Origin: Holophagales bacterium
GTDB lineage: Bacteria > Acidobacteriota > Holophagae > Holophagales > Holophagaceae
Assembly: GCA_031256155.1 (NCBI GenBank)
Contig: JAIRRD010000096.1
Coordinates: 1-7,586 of the forward strand
Direction: 5' to 3'
Length of the DNA: 7,586 bases
The position numbers and the translations under genes are program-made. Below are positions 1 to 6,390 of this stretch, piece after piece. Within the stretch, counting starts at the first letter, position 1; each line of letters opens with the position of its first letter. The notes beneath the pieces were generated by a model, which was not told where the DNA came from, made no database searches, and worked only from the letters and a program-made list of their open reading frames with translations.

Positions 1-2
1 AA

Positions 3-110
3 TGTATCAGAGGCGCACGAAAAGAAGCCCATACCATTGATCAGAGAAATTGCATAAAATGCGGTCAGTGCTATGAAGCCTGCCGCTTTGATGCCATCGA
101 ACGAATCTGA
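3..110 (+). CDS. hydB: NADH-binding flavoprotein subunit of [FeFe]-hydrogenase (NuoF/HydB-like), C-terminal fragment
   Basis: Only the last 35 codons and the TGA stop lie in the window; the gene enters from the left and the first complete codon is at 3. The visible peptide contains HTIDQRNCIKCGQCYEAC, a C-x2-C-x2-C-x3-C [4Fe-4S] binding motif preceded by the HxIDxxxCI pattern. This is how HydB/HndC proteins end: a NuoF-like FMN/NAD domain followed by a two-cluster ferredoxin domain. The usual proline after the fourth cysteine is an arginine (CRF). The gene sits 33 bases upstream of hydA on the same strand, which supports the assignment: this subunit would hold FMN, bind NAD(H) and exchange electrons with HydA. 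The NAD and FMN motifs are outside the window, so identity rests on the tail and on context. A generic ferredoxin-domain protein is the alternative. Confidence 0.8.
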   Translation, partial: CIRGARKEAHTIDQRNCIKCGQCYEACRFDAIERI

Positions 111-143
111 CCCTTTGTAACCGACGAACCTAGGATCAAGCCG

Positions 144-1910
144 ATGAACGAACAAATGATTAACATACTGATAGATGACGAATCACTCAGAGTTCCCGCA
201 AAGACCACAATTTTACAGGCTGCGGCAAAACTGGGCATACATATACCCACACTCTGTTACCACCCCCGACTCAGCCTTGAAGGCTCGTGTCGTGTGTGTG
301 TAGTGCAGGTTAAGGGCTTCAACCATTTTCTGACCGCTTGTTCTACTGAGGTGTGGGAGGGAATGGAAGTTGAAACCAATAGTCCCATGATTCGGCAAGC
401 CAGGCGCGACATTGTGGAATTGTTGCTGGACAACCATCCTAAAGATTGCCTGACTTGCGAGCGCGATGGTATTTGTGAACTGCAAAAGCAAGCATACAGA
501 CTAGGTGTGCGTCGGCATATGTTTGAGGGTAAACGCAAGCATATTCCAATTGACAACTCCAGTCTTTCGGTTGTTCGCACTGGTGAAAAGTGTATTCTCT
601 GCAACCGGTGTGTGCGCGTTTGCAAAGAAGTGCAGGGCGTACACAATTTGAGCCAGCAGGGGCGCGGATTTAATACTATTATTGGCCCGGCATTTCTTGA
701 TCCAATGGATGAAAGCATATGCATACAATGTGGACAGTGTGTGGCCGTATGCCCAACAGCCGCTTTTCTGGAGCAGGATCACACCGAAAGAGTCTGGGAA
801 GCCCTTGCTTTGGTTCGTAATAAAAAGCATGTGGTTGTCCATGTTGCCCCAGCCATCAGGGCAACCATAGGCGAGTGTTTTGGAATGCCTGTCGGTGCGC
901 CTGTCAGGGGCCAGCTTGTAACTGCCCTTCGTCGTTTGGGTTTCGATGCTGTATTTGATACAAACTTTAGTGCCGACCTGACCATTATTGAGGAAGCGAC
1001 AGAATTTCTGAGCCGGATGAAGAGCGGCGAGAATCTTCCACTGCTCACATCCTGCAGCCCGGGCTGGATAAATTTCCTTGAGAAGTTCTACCCCGAAATG
1101 ATTCCAAATACCTCAACATGTAAATCGCCCATGCAGATGATGAGTACTCTGGTTAAGACCTATTATGCTGAAAAGAAAGGGCTTGATCCGAAAGATGTCT
1201 TTGTTGTAGCGATTATGCCCTGTGTGGCAAAGAAATATGAAGCTGGCCGCCATGAACACACCATGCCTGACGGAACGCCCACGACTGACGCGGTTCTTAC
1301 CACGAGAGAACTGGCTTGGATGATCAAGTCATACGGAATAGACTTTGAAAATCTGCCAAAAGGTCAGTGCGACAAACCATTGGGACTCAGTTCCGGCGCC
1401 AGTGATATATTCGGTGCTACCGGCGGTGTCATGGAAGCAGCCCTGCGGACAGCTGCTGTCAAACTAACCGGAAAGGAAACCAGCCCACTGTTGTTTGAAG
1501 AAGTCAGGGGTGTGACTGGTCTTAAGGAAACAACCATTAATATTGGCGGTACGGAAATAAATATTGCGGTGGCCAATGGACTTCAAAACGCCAAGACATT
1601 GCTTGATTCAATCAAGAGCGGCGAAAAGAAATATCATCTTGTGGAAATCATGGCCTGCCCCGGCGGGTGCGTCATGGGAGGCGGTCAGCCCTACCCGCCG
1701 CTTGACCACAGTGCGCTTGATTCAGAACTGGCATTGCGCCGCGCTCAGGCTCTTTACACCATTGACGATAACAAACAGCTCAGGCGCTCACACGAGAACC
1801 CTGATATTGAACACCTATACGCCGAGTTCATTGGTGAGCCCAATGGCGAAAAAGCGCATAAATTACTCCACACACACTATCAAGCCCGTTTGCCCAGGGG
1901 AGTCCGATGA
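144..1910 (+). CDS. hydA: [FeFe]-hydrogenase catalytic subunit HydA (NAD-linked, probably electron-bifurcating)
   Basis: The 588-residue cytosolic protein would reduce protons or oxidise H2 at an H-cluster. Visible domains: N-terminal [2Fe-2S] ferredoxin (C38, C49, C52, C66); His-Cys3 [4Fe-4S] site (H98, C102, C105, C111); two [4Fe-4S] motifs (C150/153/156/160 and C193/196/199/203); then the H-cluster domain. The H-cluster signatures are L1 TSCSPGW (302-308), L2 MPCVAKKYE (358-366) and L3 EIMACPGGCVMGGGQP (501-516). Length and domain order match clostridial CpI-type enzymes (about 574 aa) and the HydA/HndD subunits of multimeric enzymes. The second cysteine of the classical L1 TSCCPxW is S305 here. 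The start at 144 has AGGA at 132-135; an in-frame ATG at 156 is possible. NuoF-like and NuoE-like genes on either side indicate a HydABC-type complex coupling H2 to NAD(H) and ferredoxin. The family is certain; bifurcation is inferred from context. Confidence 0.97.
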   Translation: MNEQMINILIDDESLRVPAKTTILQAAAKLGIHIPTLCYHPRLSLEGSCRVCVVQVKGFNHFLTACSTEVWEGMEVETNSPMIRQARRDIVELLLDNHPKDCLTCERDGICELQKQAYRLGVRRHMFEGKRKHIPIDNSSLSVVRTGEKCILCNRCVRVCKEVQGVHNLSQQGRGFNTIIGPAFLDPMDESICIQCGQCVAVCPTAAFLEQDHTERVWEALALVRNKKHVVVHVAPAIRATIGECFGMPVGAPVRGQLVTALRRLGFDAVFDTNFSADLTIIEEATEFLSRMKSGENLPLLTSCSPGWINFLEKFYPEMIPNTSTCKSPMQMMSTLVKTYYAEKKGLDPKDVFVVAIMPCVAKKYEAGRHEHTMPDGTPTTDAVLTTRELAWMIKSYGIDFENLPKGQCDKPLGLSSGASDIFGATGGVMEAALRTAAVKLTGKETSPLLFEEVRGVTGLKETTINIGGTEINIAVANGLQNAKTLLDSIKSGEKKYHLVEIMACPGGCVMGGGQPYPPLDHSALDSELALRRAQALYTIDDNKQLRRSHENPDIEHLYAEFIGEPNGEKAHKLLHTHYQARLPRGVR

Positions 1911-2458
1911 GTCATTCAGTTGTAAAAACCGATAACTGGGAAGCCGTCAAGGCTGAATGTTTAAAACACCTGCCACAGCATGTAATTGATTACATTGATG
2001 GAATAAAAGGCCAGGAGCGTTCAGAGAGTCAACTGATTTCCATATTGCATAAAATCCAGGCTCATTCCGGTTATCTGAGCAAAGAACAGTTAAACGCTGT
2101 TTCGCAGCTTGCTCGGGTACCGCTGACTAAAGTTACTGGCGTGGCCACTTTTTATCATTACTTTCGCCTCACGCCACGCGGTAAGCACATTATCAACGTG
2201 TGCATGGGTACTGCCTGCTATGTAAAAGGGGCTGAAAAAATTAGTCAGGAACTCATGAACGAACTGGGCATTCAATTTGGTGAAACTACAAAGGACGGTT
2301 TGTTTAGCTTGGAAGCGGCCCGATGTCTCGGCACTTGTGGTTTGGCACCTGTGATTATGCTTGACGAACAAGTCTATGGTCCGATCTCGCCCAGCGATGT
2401 CCGCACAATTTTGGACAAATACATTAAGCAGTCCGCAAAGACCTCTGAGAAAGGCTGA
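1907..2458 (+). CDS. hydC: NuoE-like [2Fe-2S] subunit of the hydrogenase (HydC)
   Basis: The 183-residue protein belongs to the thioredoxin-like [2Fe-2S] family (complex I 24 kDa subunit, NuoE/HndA/HydC). After a helical N-terminal region comes VTGVATFYHYF (76-86), a family hallmark. The cluster ligands are C99 and C104 (CMGTAC) and C140 and C144 (CLGTC), giving the standard C-x4-C ... C-x3-C arrangement. The size is normal. The ATG overlaps the hydA stop (ATGA at 1907-1910) and is preceded by a strong Shine-Dalgarno, AGGGGAG at 1896-1902 inside hydA, so translation is probably coupled. In HydABC and HndABCD complexes this subunit sits beside the flavin subunit and takes part in electron transfer around FMN. 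It lies downstream of hydA here, whereas it usually comes first in such operons. The gene ends 17 bases before the convergent hldA. Confidence 0.95.
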   Translation: MSHSVVKTDNWEAVKAECLKHLPQHVIDYIDGIKGQERSESQLISILHKIQAHSGYLSKEQLNAVSQLARVPLTKVTGVATFYHYFRLTPRGKHIINVCMGTACYVKGAEKISQELMNELGIQFGETTKDGLFSLEAARCLGTCGLAPVIMLDEQVYGPISPSDVRTILDKYIKQSAKTSEKG

Positions 2459-2475
2459 AGAGCAGTTGCAATCCG

Positions 2476-3462
2476 CTACAACCTGTCCAAAATTTCTTGC
2501 GGCGTTGTAGTAGCTGTTCCAATCTTGCCAACAACTACACCTGCGGCAACATTTGCCAACATGGCGGCGTTGAGCCAGTCTGTTTTGGCGGCCAGTGCGA
2601 CTGAAAAAGTAGCTATCACTGTATCACCTGCGCCTGATACATCGAATACTTCTTTTGCTTCCGTTGGAATAATACATGGTGTCCGTCTGTCACTATCCGG
2701 CGTGATAAGAGCTATGCCATTTTCACTGCGGGTCACGAGCAGACCTGTCAATCCGAGTTCCGCAATCAGACTTGAAGCTGCGGTGGCAGTTTCATCATCT
2801 GTTTTTGCGGGCTGTGCCGTCAGATCTGACAGTTCTTTGGTATTTGGCGTCATGGCGGATGCGCCAAAGTACAAGTCCTTATGAGCCGGTTTAGGGTCAA
2901 CAATCCATGGGATTTGTCTGGATTTGGCCAGTTCTCTTATGGTGTTGATTACCTGCTGTCCCACGGTTCCTTTAGCGTAGTCGGAAACAATGACGGCTGA
3001 GGCGTTTTGAATCATTTTATTTATGCGGTCTTGCAGTTCCTCAACCACCTCAGCACAAGGCAATCCCGGCTCTTCGCGGTCAATCCTCAACATTTGCTGG
3101 TGCTGACCAATGACGCGGGTTTTGATGATTGTCGGCTGCGATGGATTTTTAACTAAACCACTGTCATCCACACCCAGCTTTGAAAGCAATTCAATGAGGT
3201 GTCTGCCGGCGTTGTCATTGCCAATCGTTCCCACTAGCAATGGCTCAGCTCCAAGCGCTTTCAAATTAGAAGCCACATTCGCGGCTCCACCTAAAACCCG
3301 CTTCTCCCCTGTGATGCGGACAATAGGAACCGGGGCTTCCGGCGATATGCGGTTTACATCGCCAAAGATGTACTCATCCAGCATCAAGTCACCAAAAACC
3401 AGTAATTTTTGGCCACTGATGGCGCTAAGAATTTCTTTCGCCCTCTCTTTAGCAAGCCGCAT
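2476..3462 (-). CDS. hldA: D-glycero-beta-D-manno-heptose-7-phosphate kinase (HldA / RfaE domain I type)
   Basis: This PfkB/ribokinase-fold sugar kinase should phosphorylate heptose 7-phosphate at C1 in the ADP-heptose pathway for LPS inner core. From the ATG at 3462 it has 328 residues. Key motifs are GDLMLDEY (24-31), RISPEAPVP (38-46), the substrate-loop GGAANVA (58-64), and FDVSGAGDT (273-281) with the anion hole and catalytic Asp. GDLMLDEY plus RISPEAPVP is characteristic of RfaE/HldE domain I rather than of ribokinase or fructokinase. It ends after the kinase domain, so this is the monofunctional form and the nucleotidyltransferase (HldC) must be elsewhere. Two starts are possible: GTG at 3465 (GTGA overlap with the preceding gene) or ATG at 3462 (TGATG overlap). 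GGGA at 3473-3470 is 7 bases before the ATG but only 4 before the GTG, so I chose the ATG. It is the last gene of a three-gene minus-strand unit. Confidence 0.92.
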   Translation of the reverse strand: MRLAKERAKEILSAISGQKLLVFGDLMLDEYIFGDVNRISPEAPVPIVRITGEKRVLGGAANVASNLKALGAEPLLVGTIGNDNAGRHLIELLSKLGVDDSGLVKNPSQPTIIKTRVIGQHQQMLRIDREEPGLPCAEVVEELQDRINKMIQNASAVIVSDYAKGTVGQQVINTIRELAKSRQIPWIVDPKPAHKDLYFGASAMTPNTKELSDLTAQPAKTDDETATAASSLIAELGLTGLLVTRSENGIALITPDSDRRTPCIIPTEAKEVFDVSGAGDTVIATFSVALAAKTDWLNAAMLANVAAGVVVGKIGTATTTPQEILDRL

Positions 3463-3701
3463 CACTTGTTCCCGCCGTTATTTTCCTGCTTTGGGGCTGA
3501 CACAGACTCACCTGATGACATGTCGCCTTTTTTGGCGTGATCTGCCAAAAGCACTGGTATGCCATCCTCAATGGGGTAAATCAGTCCGCAAGATTCACAC
3601 CTAAGGCTGTCTCCCAGATAATACAAACTGCCATGACAAGCACAGCCGTCATGGACTGCCGGACAGCAGAGAATCTCAAGCAACAATGGATTAATAGACA
3701 C
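3462..3701 (-). CDS. Trm112/YcaR-like (UPF0434) small zinc-ribbon protein
   Basis: The 79-residue protein matches the Trm112p-like/UPF0434 family. It has an N-terminal LLEILCCP (7-14), a pair C35-x2-C38, and the strongly conserved end IYPIEDGIPVLL (41-52). The cysteines around 12-22 and 35-38 could form a zinc site; C-A-C (20-22) and the VHDG stretch make the first half slightly longer than the usual CPxC form. Residues 55-79 are a polar, low-complexity tail that is probably disordered. The start is a GTG at 3701, 7 bases after the stop of the upstream oxidoreductase gene. No strong Shine-Dalgarno is visible, which suggests translational coupling. The stop overlaps the hldA start. In E. coli the homologue ycaR lies between lpxK and kdsB, so placement beside an LPS gene fits. 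The molecular role of the family in bacteria is not well established; Trm112 in eukaryotes activates methyltransferases. Confidence 0.85.
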   Translation of the reverse strand: MSINPLLLEILCCPAVHDGCACHGSLYYLGDSLRCESCGLIYPIEDGIPVLLADHAKKGDMSSGESVSAPKQENNGGNK

Positions 3702-3708
3702 TGTTTGA

Positions 3709-5451
3709 TTATCCGATAGTGAACTTGGGGCCGCCGCCGCCTTCCGGTGGAGTCCATAACACGTTTTGTTCAGGACATTTTATTTCGCAAGTTTTACAGT
3801 GCAGACAATTCGAGTAAGCAATTTCAAGTTTTGGTATCTCGGTGTCGGCGCGCATCTCATAGACTTGTGCTGGACAGAAGGCTGTGCATGGGCTTCCGTA
3901 TTTTTCCCAGCACGCCGCGCAGACTTCGTCTCCATAAATTATCTTCAAGTGGCATGGCTGGTGTTCATCGTGGATTACGCCCGATGTGTACAAGTCGTCC
4001 AGTTTTTGAATTAATCGCTCTCCATCATATTTAATGCCGCGATCTAAATCTTTAGGTTTTAGAGCTTTCTTGCCGTAAAAACGCTCAACTGCTTCCGTAC
4101 GCGCATAGTCTGGTTCGGACTTCAGTGGCCCGAAGGGCAGCCAGCCCTTGGTGAGCATGGAGATGCCAAGCCTCATCCCGGCAATGGGTGTTAGTCCGTT
4201 GGCAATGGTTCTATGGAAATTTCTATACGACTTGATTTCATCCGCAGCCCAGGAAGACAAAAAGTCGTCCTCGTACTTTTGCAGACCGCTCTGAGAAAAG
4301 TCATTGTTTGTAAGAGCGTCCATGATTGCCTCAGCGGCGCACAAGCCACCCTTCATACCCAAATGAATGCCCTTCAAACGCGCTGGATTGACCATTTGAG
4401 CGGTATCCCCAATCAACATGCCTCCATTGAAAACAAGGCGGGGCATTGAGTACCAGCCTCCAATGGCCATTGCCTTTCCGCCGTACTCCAGTAGCTTTCC
4501 GCCTTTTAGAATTTCGGCTATGCGAGGATGGGTTTTGAACTTCTGTAAGAGATGGTGTGCGTCCATAAATGGATCGGCAGCGTCAAGGCTGGCTACATAG
4601 CCAACCGCGACTCGATCGCCGCCCATCGCATAGACAAAACTGCCGCCGCTCTCGCCATCAGGCAGCGGCCAGCCAGCGCTGTGCAGCACAAATCCCGGTT
4701 GAACTCGGCCTTGAGGGATTTCCCAGACTTCCTTAACACCCATCTCAAATACTTGTGGATTCACTGATTTTTTCTGAAGCCCAAGAACAGAGTCAATTTC
4801 CTGAGCCAAGCGCCCTCTTGGTCCTTCGCCAAAAACTGCTGCTTTTGTCATTAAGCGATTGCCCGGCTCAAAGTTGTTCCTTGGCGTTCCATCGGCATTC
4901 ACCCCTTTATCAGCAGTTTGAACGCCAATCACGCGGTTGTTGTCCCAAATTACATTCAGTCCCGCAAAACCAGGCAGCAGCATTACATCCACGCCTGGAA
5001 CCTCTCTGCTTTCAATCTGTTCAGCCATCCACCGCGTCAGGCGCGACAGGCTCACTAAATGGCAACCATGATTTTTGAAAAAAGGCGGCAATACAGGAAA
5101 TTTGATGCCGCTGCGATCGCTGGTAAAAAGCCATACCTCCTCGCGCCCAACCTCCCCCTCTGAGGGGAAGCCTCTATTCATATAGTCCGGACACAGCTCA
5201 GCAAGTGCTCTTGGGTCTAAAACCGCGCCGGAAAAGGCATGGTCGCCAATGGCATCACCCTTTTCTATTATGCCTATTGTCAAGCCCTCCAGTTTTTTCA
5301 CATTGTCTTTGCGATTGTGGGCTTCGATTAAATCCAACAAGCGCCATAGAGCCGTGAGATTTGCCGGTCCGCCGCCGACAAACAGGACATCAAATTCAAG
5401 TTCCTCACGATTTACGCCTGGTCGTGCGGGTTGTGTTGAATAATCAGACAT
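3709..5451 (-). CDS. etfQO: Electron transfer flavoprotein:quinone oxidoreductase (ETF-QO)
   Basis: The 580-residue FAD/iron-sulfur protein should take electrons from reduced ETF and pass them to membrane quinone, acting as a monotopic membrane protein. Evidence in order: the Rossmann FAD motif VGGGPANLTAL (25-35); GDAIGDHAFSGAVLDPRAL (66-84), typical of ETF-QO; the second FAD segment MLIGDTAQMVNPARLKGIHL (345-364); and a C-terminal ferredoxin-like domain ending with NCLHCKTCEIKCP (548-560) and PPEGGGGP (568-575), the family's signature tail. Length matches bacterial and mature mitochondrial enzymes. The start has a GAGGAG Shine-Dalgarno at 5462-5457, 5 bases upstream. The C-terminal domain holds cysteines C511, C514, C522, C526, C549, C552, C555 and C559, more than the four ligands of the single cluster in mitochondrial ETF-QO. 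No etfA or etfB lies in the window. It is the first gene of the minus-strand unit. Confidence 0.95.
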   Translation of the reverse strand: MSDYSTQPARPGVNREELEFDVLFVGGGPANLTALWRLLDLIEAHNRKDNVKKLEGLTIGIIEKGDAIGDHAFSGAVLDPRALAELCPDYMNRGFPSEGEVGREEVWLFTSDRSGIKFPVLPPFFKNHGCHLVSLSRLTRWMAEQIESREVPGVDVMLLPGFAGLNVIWDNNRVIGVQTADKGVNADGTPRNNFEPGNRLMTKAAVFGEGPRGRLAQEIDSVLGLQKKSVNPQVFEMGVKEVWEIPQGRVQPGFVLHSAGWPLPDGESGGSFVYAMGGDRVAVGYVASLDAADPFMDAHHLLQKFKTHPRIAEILKGGKLLEYGGKAMAIGGWYSMPRLVFNGGMLIGDTAQMVNPARLKGIHLGMKGGLCAAEAIMDALTNNDFSQSGLQKYEDDFLSSWAADEIKSYRNFHRTIANGLTPIAGMRLGISMLTKGWLPFGPLKSEPDYARTEAVERFYGKKALKPKDLDRGIKYDGERLIQKLDDLYTSGVIHDEHQPCHLKIIYGDEVCAACWEKYGSPCTAFCPAQVYEMRADTEIPKLEIAYSNCLHCKTCEIKCPEQNVLWTPPEGGGGPKFTIG

Positions 5452-5490
5452 AACGGCTCCTCAATAGGCAGAAATAGTTTACACGCTTAT

Positions 5491-5540
5491 AACACTTCCA
5501 TATCAAAATTGCTTTCCGCAATTTTGATAATGGAAGTGTT
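5491..5540. repeat. Long near-perfect inverted repeat in the divergent intergenic region
   Basis: The left arm 5491-5512 (starting AACACTTCCA, ending AAAATTGC) and the right arm 5518-5540 (starting GCAATTTTGAT, ending TGGAAGTGTT) are reverse complements over 22 bases, except for one extra A in the right arm. They are separated by a 5-base loop, TTTCC. No T-run follows directly on either strand, so a standard terminator is unlikely. It lies between the divergent starts of the ETF-QO gene (5451) and the FHA gene (5581). It could be a shared operator, a cruciform or a dispersed palindromic element; no target-site duplication is visible. Confidence 0.9.
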
Positions 5541-5550
5541 CTGATATAAA
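5522..5550 (+). promoter_or_regulatory. Candidate promoter of the FHA gene
   Basis: TATAAA at 5545-5550 resembles a -10 box and lies about 30 bases before the ATG at 5581. A poor -35 (TTTTGA, 5522-5527) is 17 bases upstream, inside the right arm of the inverted repeat. The -35 match is weak, so this is tentative. If real, the palindrome overlaps the promoter and could control it. Confidence 0.25.
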
Positions 5551-5570
5551 CTTTAATTGTGTTTTTTACA

Positions 5571-5576
5571 TGAGGT
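5571..5576 (+). promoter_or_regulatory. Ribosome binding site fixing the FHA gene start
   Basis: TGAGGT (GAGG core at 5572-5575) lies 5-6 bases before the ATG at 5581. The open frame extends back to a TTG at 5557, but that codon has no Shine-Dalgarno, so 5581 is preferred. Confidence 0.6.
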
Positions 5577-5580
5577 CGCA

Positions 5581-5928
5581 ATGGCCAAGTTGCTTATTTA
5601 CGAAAGTACCGGAATCCGGGAGTTTGAGCTGATGGATGAGGAAGTTCAGATCGGCAGGGAACTGGATAATTCGCTTAGGATTTCTGATCCCAGTGTAAGC
5701 CGGTATCATGCTGTTTTGCGCAAAACTTCCGAGGGCTATGTGATACAGGACAAGCAAAGCTCTAACGGTGTTGTCGTTAATTACACGAGAGTCGAGGAAG
5801 CTACGCTTGCGGATGGGGATCAATTTTCTCTGGGACATGTCCAGATAACTTTTCGGGAGCATGATGGTGATAGTATTGAAACTGTAACTGCCCCCGCGAT
5901 GCCTGATGACCCCACAGAGGCATTGTAA
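5581..5928 (+). CDS. Small stand-alone FHA-domain protein
   Basis: The 115-residue cytosolic protein is almost entirely a forkhead-associated domain, which binds phosphothreonine peptides. Visible hallmarks are IGRE (24-27), the S-x-x-H block SRYH (40-43), the SSNG turn (60-63) and LADGDQFSLGHVQITF (76-91). The key Arg26, Ser40, His43 and Asn62 are all present, so phosphopeptide binding looks intact. The tail (about 93-115) is acidic and Pro/Thr-rich (TVTAPAMPDDP) and could itself be phosphorylated, as in small regulatory FHA proteins such as GarA; that comparison is inference. No kinase, phosphatase or secretion component lies in the window to suggest a partner. It is transcribed divergently from the ETF-QO gene, and two membrane-protein genes follow downstream. 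Confidence 0.93.
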   Translation: MAKLLIYESTGIREFELMDEEVQIGRELDNSLRISDPSVSRYHAVLRKTSEGYVIQDKQSSNGVVVNYTRVEEATLADGDQFSLGHVQITFREHDGDSIETVTAPAMPDDPTEAL

Positions 5929-5960
5929 ATTTTACTGATGACCCCACTGCTGGATTACCT

Positions 5961-6006
5961 GGTTTGACAAGCACTGCAATGTGCATCTTCTGCCAAACCC
6001 CTTTTT
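5961..6006 (+). terminator. Candidate Rho-independent terminator or attenuator after the FHA gene
   Basis: GGTTTG (5961-5966) pairs with CAAACC (5994-5999), with an inner stem GCAC (5971-5974)/GTGC (5981-5984). CC and TTTTT (6002-6006) follow. The stem is interrupted and has a large asymmetric internal loop, so termination strength is doubtful. Its place between the FHA stop (5928) and the next start (6039) fits a terminator or partial attenuator. Confidence 0.4.
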
Positions 6007-6038
6007 GACAGACCAACCACAACTCAAGGAGATGGCAA

Positions 6039-6368
6039 ATGAGCCAACAAGACAACAACCCAAAAATGATCAGCAAGCCTGGCGCAAGTCCGGTTCTGGC
6101 GATGTTCTTAACCCTTTTCTATAGCTTGGGTCCAGTCTATAACGGCCAAACATCTAAGTGGCCCGTGCTTCTTTTGATTGAAGTCATAGGACACTGTCTT
6201 TGCCTATTACCAGGCTTGCTTATTCGGATTTTGTGCATTATTGATGCCTATCAGACAGCAATTCGTCTGCAATCGGGCGAATCAATCCCTGAAAATGAAT
6301 ACTCCCTGCAACTGCTCTACAACATTGTCAAAATCATTGATAAAACAGCTACTTGTTCACGCGCGTAG
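6039..6368 (+). CDS. Small TM2-like membrane protein
   Basis: The 109-residue protein has a polar N-terminus (1-16) and two hydrophobic segments, about 18-34 and 41-67, joined by a short turn containing PVYNGQTSK (32-40). IIDAYQTA (67-74) follows directly, and the C-terminal part is soluble. A glycine/aromatic turn with YNGQ between two helices plus a final D-x-Y resembles TM2-domain and TM2-like small proteins; the assignment is by pattern, not by a search. The function of such bacterial proteins is generally unknown. The start is well supported: AAGGAG at 6026-6031, 7 bases before the ATG. The DUF2752 gene follows 22 bases after its stop, so the two membrane-protein genes are probably co-transcribed. 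Confidence 0.8.
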   Translation: MSQQDNNPKMISKPGASPVLAMFLTLFYSLGPVYNGQTSKWPVLLLIEVIGHCLCLLPGLLIRILCIIDAYQTAIRLQSGESIPENEYSLQLLYNIVKIIDKTATCSRA

Positions 6369-6390
6369 TTTTTGCGAAAAACAATCTGAA

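Noticed and set aside
257..724. Open frame of 155 codons on the minus strand across hydA
   Set aside because: It lies entirely opposite hydA, whose protein is unmistakable; the translation shows no family motif. Shadow frame.
3110..3604. Open frame of 164 codons on the plus strand opposite hldA and the Trm112-like gene
   Set aside because: Opposite two recognisable genes, spans their junction and has no recognisable motif.
5491..5540. MITE or insertion-sequence end
   Set aside because: Only 50 bases long, no flanking duplication and no transposase nearby; a repeat-family origin cannot be excluded without a genome search.
5557..5580. TTG start for the FHA gene
   Set aside because: The ATG at 5581 has a GAGG site at proper spacing and gives a natural MAKLLIYE beginning.
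5964..6010. Two perfect TTGACA hexamers as promoters of the TM2-like gene
   Set aside because: No acceptable -10 box lies 16-18 bases after either; for the second, it would fall in the ribosome binding site.
6241..6390. N-terminal extension of the DUF2752 protein
   Set aside because: The frame is open, but this part overlaps the TM2-like gene in another frame and its polar sequence does not fit the start of a DUF2752 protein.
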